A stretch of DNA of 5,139 nt from NCBI GenBank assembly GCA_005239585.1, contig SBBU01000197.1, forward strand, positions 1-5,139, in the 5' to 3' direction. The position numbers and the translations under genes are program-made. Positions 1-5,139 of the stretch are shown in pieces. Numbering within the stretch: position 1 is the first letter of the stretch; the number at the start of each line of letters is the position of its first letter. The notes beneath the pieces are model-generated. The model did not search any database and was not told the DNA's origin. It was given only the letters and a program-made list of their open reading frames with translations. Source of the DNA: Planctomycetaceae bacterium (GTDB lineage: Bacteria > Planctomycetota > MHYJ01 > SBBU01).

Positions 1-38
1 AGACAAGAGCAAGTGTAGGTGATACCGTATCTCTATCG

Positions 39-45
39 AAGGAGG
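39..45 (+). promoter_or_regulatory. Shine-Dalgarno-like AAGGAGG at unusually short spacing
   Basis: A near-perfect anti-16S match, AAGGAGG, ends 2 bases before ATG 48. Usual spacing is about 5-9 bases, and no other ATG, GTG or TTG lies at a proper distance downstream. It either drives the HEAT-repeat gene poorly, or it is simply the codons for Lys-Glu-Asp in a longer reading frame that enters from the left edge. Confidence 0.4.
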
Positions 46-47
46 AT

Positions 48-758
48 ATGGTCATCAAATCAATAAAGTTGCTGAAAGAAGATAGGTCATTCAAGGATTT
101 ATACAAGCGCCATCCAGAGTTGGTGGAAGCTCTCGATGAGAAGGAGAAAATCGAGTGGGCAACCTTAGTTGGAAGGAAGTTAAAGGAAAAGCCGAAACTT
201 TTGAGCCCTGAAGAGAAAAAGGCACTGGCAGAGGTGCTTTTGAAAAATGAGAAGGTTGTGGAAAAACTGAAGATTTCAAGGGGGGAAAAAGTAGCAAGGG
301 AAGAAGCATGGCTGTATATGGAGGCACTGCATCAAAATTCAATATTTTTCTATGCGGCTCGTACGTTGGGAGAGCTGGCAGGTAAATTCGAGATCGAGAT
401 CTCAGAAAGGGCATTGAAAGTTCTGCTGGACAAGTTAGAGGACGAGTACGTTGTCACACGTGAGCTTGCCGCTTGGGCGCTGGGACAAGTGGCCAGACAT
501 TTGGAGCCTAGGCTCGTACCGGCAGTCGTAGGAGCCTTGTTGGGAATGCTCAAAGACATAGAAACACAGGTACGCATCGCTACAGCCGTAGCACTGAGCA
601 CCTATGCACAGCACTTAGAGGGAGAACTCTTAGATAAAGCACTTTCGGATATTGAAGCTGCCATTCAAAACGAGAAGGATGAACAGGTTCGCGCTTCCCT
701 TAATGGTGCTGAGATATGGATGAAGAACCGAAAACGGTACTTGGAACAAGAAAAGTAG
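48..758 (+). CDS. HEAT-repeat protein, start uncertain (possibly 5'-partial)
   Basis: This is a 236-residue protein if it starts at ATG 48. Residues 1-85 are highly charged and helical, rich in Lys and Glu. Residues about 98-225 form roughly four HEAT-like helical hairpins, with recurring Ala/Leu patterns such as AARTLGELA (103-111), ELAAWALGQVA (139-149) and VRIATAVALSTYA (175-187). HEAT repeats are protein-binding scaffolds, so the partner and role cannot be named. There is no signal peptide or membrane segment, so a cytoplasmic location is inferred, unlike the two exported products downstream. The stop is 2 bases before the next gene, which suggests an operon. The start is doubtful. A strong AAGGAGG lies only 2 bases before the ATG, and the same frame is open back to position 3. 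The upstream residues (ending SLSKED) would read naturally as a helix cap leading into this protein. The gene may therefore begin outside the window. I am confident of the coding frame, less so of the start. Confidence 0.82.
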   Translation: MVIKSIKLLKEDRSFKDLYKRHPELVEALDEKEKIEWATLVGRKLKEKPKLLSPEEKKALAEVLLKNEKVVEKLKISRGEKVAREEAWLYMEALHQNSIFFYAARTLGELAGKFEIEISERALKVLLDKLEDEYVVTRELAAWALGQVARHLEPRLVPAVVGALLGMLKDIETQVRIATAVALSTYAQHLEGELLDKALSDIEAAIQNEKDEQVRASLNGAEIWMKNRKRYLEQEK

Positions 759-760
759 TT

Positions 761-1423
761 ATGAAAAGAAAAGTGTTTACCTTTGGAATAGGATTCTTAG
801 TAGTGCTGTTTGCGTTACTTGCTAAAGGTAACTTTCAGGATCTTACTACCCCTGATAGAAAGAGTGCACGATCTTATGAAAACAGCGTTATCTCTAATCA
901 TAAAGACCGAGATACAAACATGCCAATCAGAAGGACCACAGCCCTGCTTAATTCATCAACAAACACAAATATTGTCCAGATGCCTACAGAGAAACTTTGT
1001 ATATCAGTGGTGGGGGACAACGAGGCACAGACTTTGGAGCGATCACAACGCGCAAATTACCCGTGGGTTGCAGGAAGTAAACTCATTAGGCTAGATTTAG
1101 GCAAATTGGCTGTGGGGGTGCCGCTCGCACTCACTCTTTCTGACCACCTTTCAGTAACTATAGTTTTTGAGTCAAAATGTAAGGCAAATAGTTTCTCAAA
1201 CAACGATATCTGGCATGGGCGAATCGAGGGGGAAAAGCGTGGAAGTGTAGCACTTGTTGTGACACAGGAAGGGATAGCAGTGGGCGACATCACGGTGCCT
1301 GGTAAGTATTTATTTCAGATAAGGTATGTATCGGGAGATACTCATGCGATTTTAGAGATAGACGAAAAAAAGTTGGCGCCATGTAGTGGTGCTCTAGTTG
1401 TACCAGTTGACAAGAAAAGATGA
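761..1423 (+). CDS. Exported prodomain-like protein of the reprolysin-type metalloprotease system
   Basis: This is a 220-residue protein. I chose ATG 761 because it gives a classic export start: MKRK followed by a hydrophobic stretch at residues 5-21, with possible cleavage after Ala21 or retention as an anchor. The in-frame ATG at 716 would add 15 polar residues in front and overlap the previous gene by 43 bases. Residues 22-100 are polar, probably a linker. Residues about 105-215 look like the beta-rich prodomain found N-terminal to bacterial M12B proteases: VTIVFE (132-137), WHGRIEGE (151-158), SVALVV (162-167), GDITVPGKYLFQIR (175-188), and HAILEID (195-201) followed by a Pro. This match is from memory of the family, not from a search. 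There is no zinc site, so it should not be a protease. Cysteines are at 80, 140 and 208. The gene is 2 bases after the HEAT gene and 20 bases before the protease start, with no strong Shine-Dalgarno, so coupled translation is likely. A role as in-trans chaperone or inhibitor of the downstream protease is inference. Confidence 0.75.
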   Translation: MKRKVFTFGIGFLVVLFALLAKGNFQDLTTPDRKSARSYENSVISNHKDRDTNMPIRRTTALLNSSTNTNIVQMPTEKLCISVVGDNEAQTLERSQRANYPWVAGSKLIRLDLGKLAVGVPLALTLSDHLSVTIVFESKCKANSFSNNDIWHGRIEGEKRGSVALVVTQEGIAVGDITVPGKYLFQIRYVSGDTHAILEIDEKKLAPCSGALVVPVDKKR

Positions 1424-1431
1424 GAAATTAC

Positions 1432-1438
1432 GGGGAGG
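1432..1438 (+). promoter_or_regulatory. Ribosome binding site deciding the protease start
   Basis: GGGGAGG lies 5 bases before ATG 1444, which is ideal spacing. The in-frame ATG at 1420 overlaps the previous stop as ATGA but has only a weak purine run in front of it. It would also put eight mostly polar or charged residues ahead of the signal peptide. This site therefore favours 1444 as the start. Confidence 0.7.
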
Positions 1439-1443
1439 AAGAA

Positions 1444-4400
1444 ATGGGCACAAAGATGGCAAGATGGCATAGGATGTGTGTAAGAATAGGATGTATGACC
1501 ATCCTATGCACGTTATCTTTGTTTCCATTCATAGGTGTAAGTGCCTCTATTTCTATGACACGTTCAATTGCGAGTACCCTGATACAAGAAGGAAAGCTAC
1601 AAGAGCCATGTGTGGATACGCCAGTGGAAGAAGCAATTAGAAAGGGGGTCGATTGGCTGTTACGCAGGCAGTTGCCAGATGGCGCGTGGGCAGGATCCTT
1701 GTATTACATTTCACACGTTGCGATCCCAGTGCAATCACTCTTAGGATCTCCCTACAGAGACAGGACAGATGTTCAATCAGCGGCAGAAAGAGGAGTTCGA
1801 AAAATCATATCAGAATGGAATGCGACGCTTGAACAGCGCAAGAGCGATTATCTTTCAACAGTAGGGAGTGCACTTGCCTCTGATTGTTCTTTTTCAATTA
1901 CCTGCCTGCTCGCTGCTAAATCACTTGCTGCATTTCAGAATTCTACAGATCAAAATGCCATAGACTTACTGATCAATACATTAATCTTAGCGCTATCAGA
2001 GGTTCAGGAAACAGATGGAAAGTGGCTTCCAAACGGTCGAGTTCCCGTTCCTGATCCTGCTTGGCACATTCTAGTAGGAGAAATCCTGCAAGCACTGGCA
2101 GATGCCAGGGGTGCGGGATTTACTGTGCCTCAAGTAGTAATTGATAAAGCGGTTGAATGGATGAAAAAAGAAGCAGACCCTTCAAGTGCAGCGGGAGCAT
2201 ACAACTACACCGGGTCACCCATATGTCGAAGAGTAGTTGGGGAGCTTGGTATGGTACGTGCAGGTGCGGCTCGAACGACACAACTACAGGATGCTGTAAC
2301 ACTCTTTTTTAATGAAATGAGTCTTTTGGAACAGTTACGTATCAGCAAAGCAGTTGAAACATATGATATTTATGGTATCGATGGCAGACCGGGTCTTTCT
2401 CCAGAAGAAAATATGCCTGGTTATTTCAACACAACCAAGGCGATACAAGTGCTAGGTGATAGCTGGAAGAGACAATACTTTTCTCTCTTGGAAAAGACAT
2501 TTATTGGAAATCAAGAAATAGATGGTAGATGGGGATGCGGGTTGTTTTTCTGGGATAACGCAGGTAGGCTTGCGTACAACACAGCAAGGAGTCTTGATGT
2601 CCTTTCACGCAGTCTAAATGCAATAAACACAACCGATCTGACATTTACCGAGTTTAAAACCGCTATCTACGCCACGACCAACGAAATCGCCATTACCAAC
2701 ACCGTTAAAAACCGTGCACCACAGAGTAGCGCTGGATCTTTTCTGGTGGGCTTTTATCTCTCAAGCGATGAAATACTAGATGCCTCCGATATGCTTCTAG
2801 GGTCACGTACCATATCAGGACTTGCTCCCTTTGCCTCATCAAGGGAAGTAACCAAATTCCCGGCGCCTACAGCTTCGAGGGCTTACTGGATCATAGGTAA
2901 AATAGATACTGCCAACTCTGTCGTAGAATACAGCAAAGATAACAATATTGTCAAGGTATCAAGCCAGTCAGATTTGATCATACACTGCTTAACTGGAGAT
3001 CTAGTTGTGGTGCCAGGGGGTTCATTAAAATTAAACTATGTTGTAAAAAATAGAGGGCTTACAAGTACCGGCATATTTACGACAACGTGCTATCTATCAA
3101 AAGATACTGCTGTTGACAGCTTGGACGTTTTACTGGATAGTAGCATAAGATCTCTATTCATAGATGATGAATCAGCATATTCAAAGACACTCCTTATACC
3201 ACCTGACACTAGTCTGGGCGAATACCATATAATCGTAAAGGCAGACACGAACAATCAAGTAGCAGAGAGTACAGAGACAAACAATACAATGTCTTATGCA
3301 CTAAGGGTGGTGAATCGACCAGACCTTGCGATCACATCTTTTTCTGTTTTACCAAAGACAGTTCTCCCAGGTAGTACTATAACTATAACAGAAAGTGTAC
3401 GCAGTATAGGATCAAATATGTCACTGGCTTCCAATGTAGTCTATTATCTCTCAACAAATCAAATACTTGATATAGTGGGTCAGTCTATGCCATATGGAGA
3501 TCTCTTACTAGCATCCCGATCAGTAAGTAGCCTAGAAGTTGGGTTGACTAGCTCTTATAGCACGCAGGTAACGATCCCATCTACCATTGCCGAGGGTAAC
3601 TATTATATTATCGCCTATATTGACTATCCAACGAATTACTCCGTTTACGAAGGCAACGAATTCAATAACATCGCGGTATTACCGATCAGAGTGGGCAATC
3701 CACAGACTATAGATATCATGGTGGTTTATACGCCTGCTGCTCGCGCAGGCGCTGGCGGTACATCAGCAATGCAGGCATTGATTGATCTTCATGTCGATTA
3801 CGCCAATTTTGCGTTTCTAAACAGTCAGGTTAACCATCGCTTTAGGCTTGTACAGACCGCTGAGGTAAACTACACTGAGCCTAATTCGGGTGATTTTGTT
3901 GGCGATTTGACGACAAATTTAAACCGCCTTACCAGTAAAACAGATGGGTACCTGGATGAAGTGCACACATTACGCGATCAATATGGAGCAGATCTTGTAT
4001 CACTTTACATAAACGGATCAAGCGGGATAGGCTGGCTAATAAATCCGAACACTGCTGTAAATGCTGCAGACTATGGATTTAGCGTTGTCGGATATAGTAG
4101 TCAAGGAAAAAATCTGGTGCATGAAATGGGACACAACATGGGATGTGATCACGATCGACCTTGGGCAGTAGGAGAGCGTTTTCCATATGGTTATGGCTAC
4201 AGTTTCACAGGCAAGTCTGGCCAGTCATATGGAACTATAATGTCCTATTCGGGTTATACAAAAATCCAACATTTTTCAAATCCGAATGTCTATTATGATG
4301 GTCAGGCAACAGGGATAGACTACAGTGTCGACGCTGCAAATAGTGCAGATAACGCAAGGGTACTTAACGAGAGCTCCCTAGCAGTTTCAAACTATATGGC

Positions 4401-5088
4401 CACGAAGGTTGCGCCAAACTCCCCACCAAATATACCCTCTGTGCCTTCAGGACCCACAACAGGGATAGCAGGCACAAGCTATACGTATTCAACATCTACG
4501 ACTGATGCAAATGGAGATAGCTTGCGATATGTCTTTGAGTGGGGTGATGGAGAAACAACTACAACAGATTATTTTGCATCAGGAGTAACAGTAAGTGCAA
4601 GCCACACATGGGTAAGCGGTGGTACATTTATAGTAAGGATTTACGCAAGAGACGCATGGGGTGCAACGTCCAATTTCTCGAATCCCTTGTCTGTAGCGAT
4701 ACAGGGCCCAAATTCTCCGCCGGGAAAGCCGTCTATTCCATCGGGGCTTTCAGTGGGACTAATCGGTACAAGTTATTCGTATTCAACTAGAGCATTCGAT
4801 CCAAATGGAGACAATGTAAGATATATATTTGATTGGGGAGACGGAACGACGAGTACAACAGTGTTTGTTGCATCTGGAGCAACAGGTTCGGCATCTCATA
4901 TCTGGAGTAGTGCCGCAACGTATGCAGTGAAGGTATTCGCAGAAGATGTAAATGGTGCTATATCGGTGTGGTCAGATCCGTTGAGTGTCAAGATAAATGC
5001 AGTGAACACAAGACCAAATAAGCCATCTAAACCGGTAGGTCGAGACTTGTCAAGAAAATTGTGTCTAAAAAGGATTCGTATAACATAG
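1444..5088 (+). CDS. Secreted multidomain reprolysin-like (M12B) metallopeptidase with toroid, CARDB and PKD domains
   Basis: This is a 1214-residue secreted protein. A signal peptide covers residues 1-34: a basic start, a hydrophobic core at 15-32, and likely cleavage after VSA. Residues about 58-391 form an alpha/alpha-toroid like squalene-cyclase/prenyltransferase repeats, with QW-type motifs QLPDGAW (76-82), TDGKW (190-194) and IDGRW (359-363). It lacks a DxDD cyclase motif, so it is probably a binding module. Three CARDB domains follow (about 398-505, 510-622, 627-750), each with a YLS motif and a closing NN. The zinc metallopeptidase spans about 755-988. It opens with IDIMVVYTPAARAGAGG and has HEMGHNMGCDHD at 893-904, where His893, His897 and His903 bind zinc and Glu894 is the catalytic base. 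The Met-turn is TIMSY with Met933. Two PKD-like repeats follow (992-1089, 1090-1187). A third stops after 12 residues, and a basic tail (1200-1214) ends the protein. No prodomain sits before the catalytic domain, and no C-terminal sorting signal is seen. The substrate is unknown. ATG 1444 is chosen for its Shine-Dalgarno and signal peptide. Confidence 0.93.
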   Translation: MGTKMARWHRMCVRIGCMTILCTLSLFPFIGVSASISMTRSIASTLIQEGKLQEPCVDTPVEEAIRKGVDWLLRRQLPDGAWAGSLYYISHVAIPVQSLLGSPYRDRTDVQSAAERGVRKIISEWNATLEQRKSDYLSTVGSALASDCSFSITCLLAAKSLAAFQNSTDQNAIDLLINTLILALSEVQETDGKWLPNGRVPVPDPAWHILVGEILQALADARGAGFTVPQVVIDKAVEWMKKEADPSSAAGAYNYTGSPICRRVVGELGMVRAGAARTTQLQDAVTLFFNEMSLLEQLRISKAVETYDIYGIDGRPGLSPEENMPGYFNTTKAIQVLGDSWKRQYFSLLEKTFIGNQEIDGRWGCGLFFWDNAGRLAYNTARSLDVLSRSLNAINTTDLTFTEFKTAIYATTNEIAITNTVKNRAPQSSAGSFLVGFYLSSDEILDASDMLLGSRTISGLAPFASSREVTKFPAPTASRAYWIIGKIDTANSVVEYSKDNNIVKVSSQSDLIIHCLTGDLVVVPGGSLKLNYVVKNRGLTSTGIFTTTCYLSKDTAVDSLDVLLDSSIRSLFIDDESAYSKTLLIPPDTSLGEYHIIVKADTNNQVAESTETNNTMSYALRVVNRPDLAITSFSVLPKTVLPGSTITITESVRSIGSNMSLASNVVYYLSTNQILDIVGQSMPYGDLLLASRSVSSLEVGLTSSYSTQVTIPSTIAEGNYYIIAYIDYPTNYSVYEGNEFNNIAVLPIRVGNPQTIDIMVVYTPAARAGAGGTSAMQALIDLHVDYANFAFLNSQVNHRFRLVQTAEVNYTEPNSGDFVGDLTTNLNRLTSKTDGYLDEVHTLRDQYGADLVSLYINGSSGIGWLINPNTAVNAADYGFSVVGYSSQGKNLVHEMGHNMGCDHDRPWAVGERFPYGYGYSFTGKSGQSYGTIMSYSGYTKIQHFSNPNVYYDGQATGIDYSVDAANSADNARVLNESSLAVSNYMATKVAPNSPPNIPSVPSGPTTGIAGTSYTYSTSTTDANGDSLRYVFEWGDGETTTTDYFASGVTVSASHTWVSGGTFIVRIYARDAWGATSNFSNPLSVAIQGPNSPPGKPSIPSGLSVGLIGTSYSYSTRAFDPNGDNVRYIFDWGDGTTSTTVFVASGATGSASHIWSSAATYAVKVFAEDVNGAISVWSDPLSVKINAVNTRPNKPSKPVGRDLSRKLCLKRIRIT
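2635..3693 (+). repeat. Three tandem CARDB domains in the protease gene
   Basis: Three diverged immunoglobulin-like units of about 110-125 residues lie between the toroid and the catalytic domain. They start at Asp-Leu pairs (residues 398, 510, 627). Each carries a YLS strand (FYLSSDEILD, CYLSKDTAVD, YYLSTNQILD) and ends near an Asn-Asn pair (500-501, 613-614, 741-742). These are features of CARDB, an adhesion-related fold in secreted bacterial proteins. They probably act as spacers or binding arms. The units are recognisable as protein but not as DNA repeats, so the duplication is old. Confidence 0.8.
4417..5040 (+). repeat. PKD-like repeats: two full 294-base units and a broken third
   Basis: The units begin at 4417, 4711 and 5005, a constant 294 bases or 98 residues apart. 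Each begins with an Asn/Pro-rich linker (NSPPNIPSVPSG, NSPPGKPSIPSG, NTRPNKPSKPVG). The full units contain NGD and WGDG (residues 1023-1025 and 1033-1036 in unit 1, 1122-1123 and 1131-1134 in unit 2), a SASH strand and a closing PLSV strand. PKD-like domains are common C-terminal extensions of secreted hydrolases, often for polymer binding. Unit 3 matches for 12 residues only and then becomes unrelated sequence. Confidence 0.85.
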
Positions 5089-5110
5089 AGTTTAGTCCTT
5101 GTCAAAAAAT
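5046..5110. repeat. Short direct repeat CTTGTCAA(G)AAAAT
   Basis: CTTGTCAAGAAAAT at 5046-5059 recurs as CTTGTCAAAAAAT at 5098-5110, differing by one missing base, with the copies 52 bases apart. Repeated protein-binding motifs near an end are common in transposable elements. On the minus strand each copy contains TTGACA. Confidence 0.5.
5077..5105 (-). promoter_or_regulatory. Candidate sigma70-type promoter on the minus strand
   Basis: On the minus strand a perfect TTGACA (5105-5100) is followed after 17 bases by TATACG (5082-5077), which matches four of six bases of the -10 consensus. It would fire leftward, antisense to the end of the protease gene, as an outward promoter at an insertion-sequence end might. 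There is no minus-strand gene of credible character in the window for it to serve. Confidence 0.35.
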
Positions 5111-5111
5111 C

Positions 5112-5137
5112 TGAGATGAAACATTTGGTTTATCTCA
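5112..5137. other. Hairpin after the protease stop
   Basis: TGAGAT-G-AAAC (5112-5122) pairs with GTTTATCTCA (5128-5137), giving a 10-pair stem with one bulged G and a 5-base loop. It starts 24 bases after the stop codon. The stem is AT-rich and the window ends 2 bases later, so a following T-tract that would mark a terminator cannot be judged. It may instead belong to the suspected mobile element. Confidence 0.4.
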
Positions 5138-5139
5138 TA

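Larger units (their letters stand above)
5041..5139. mobile_element. Possible end of an insertion sequence (transposase not in window)
   Basis: Similarity to the PKD repeats is lost at about 5041, in all frames. The following sequence, starting GAGACTTGTCAAGAAAATTG at 5042-5061, recalls terminal repeats of IS256-type elements, which often carry TGTCAA followed by an ATTGTGT run. That resemblance is from memory and is weak evidence. Supporting signs are a second CTTGTCAA copy at 5098-5105, a minus-strand promoter-like sequence pointing outward, and a hairpin at 5112-5137. Alternatively, this is just the natural 3' end of the gene and its intergenic region. Neither a transposase nor a target-site duplication can be seen. 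Confidence 0.33.

Noticed and set aside
91..601. Minus-strand open frames at 91-414 and 350-601
   Set aside because: They are antisense to the HEAT-repeat gene, have no ribosome binding site or recognisable domain, and look like shadows of the real frame.
716..760. Longer N-terminus of the prodomain-like protein from ATG 716
   Set aside because: It adds 15 polar residues before a textbook signal sequence, overlaps the HEAT gene by 43 bases, and lacks a clear ribosome binding site. ATG 761 is better.
810..1293. Other-frame open reading frames at 810-1094 (+) and 1057-1293 (-)
   Set aside because: Both are embedded in the prodomain-like gene, and the sense frame has convincing signal-peptide and domain features.
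1420..1443. Start of the protease at ATG 1420, overlapping the previous stop as ATGA
   Set aside because: Coupled translation is possible, but the strong GGGGAGG at 5 bases before ATG 1444 and the signal peptide geometry favour the later start.
2530..2541. Thioester motif of the alpha-2-macroglobulin type in the toroid (Trp-Gly-Cys-Gly)
   Set aside because: The thioester motif needs GCGEQ. Here the sequence continues GCGLF without Glu-Gln.
1615..2616. Functional squalene-hopene cyclase or terpene cyclase
   Set aside because: The fold motifs are present but no DxDD catalytic motif is visible, the region is shorter than a full cyclase, and it lies inside a secreted protease.
3731..3751. Perfect 7-base-pair inverted repeat CGCCTGC/GCAGGCG
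   Set aside because: It lies within the conserved YTPAARAGAGG coding motif and is explained by Ala/Arg/Gly codons. There is no sign of a terminator or regulator there.
4896..5105. Minus-strand open frame of 69 codons starting at TTG 5105
   Set aside because: It is antisense to the PKD region, its start coincides with a TTGACA promoter-like motif rather than a ribosome binding site, and the product resembles nothing known.

Overview
The window looks bacterial: genes are tightly packed, there are Shine-Dalgarno sequences, and the domains are ones common in uncultured Gram-negative or planctomycete-like lineages. The taxon is not determined; planctomycete-like is a guess from the domain content. 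Base composition is moderate, with codons mostly ending in A or T.

Almost the whole window is one plus-strand run of three closely spaced genes, probably an operon. (1) Positions 48-758, possibly beginning left of the window, encode a HEAT-repeat protein with no visible export signal. (2) Positions 761-1423 begin 2 bases after the first gene and encode a 220-residue exported or membrane-anchored protein. Its C-terminal half resembles the prodomain that normally sits in front of bacterial reprolysin-like (M12B) metalloproteases. (3) Positions 1444-5088 encode a 1214-residue secreted multidomain protein. Its order is signal peptide, alpha/alpha-toroid of the squalene-cyclase/prenyltransferase-repeat fold, three CARDB domains, a reprolysin-like zinc metallopeptidase with an intact HExxHxxGxxHD site and Met-turn, then two PKD-like repeats of exactly 98 residues and the first 12 residues of a third.

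The most interesting reading is that the protease and its prodomain are split. The place where a prodomain would precede the catalytic domain is filled by the toroid and CARDB modules, and a prodomain-like protein is made by the gene just upstream, with its own signal sequence. It could be an in-trans chaperone or inhibitor. The HEAT protein might be a cytoplasmic partner, but nothing in the sequence shows its function.

At the right edge the third PKD repeat stops abruptly near 5040 and the protein ends in an unrelated basic tail. The sequence from there on contains repeated TTGTCAA motifs, a minus-strand promoter-like sequence and a hairpin. This fits the end of an insertion sequence that truncated the protease gene, but only about 100 bases are visible and no transposase can be seen. 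There is no stretch over 300 bases without a gene. I saw no RNA genes and no CRISPR array.
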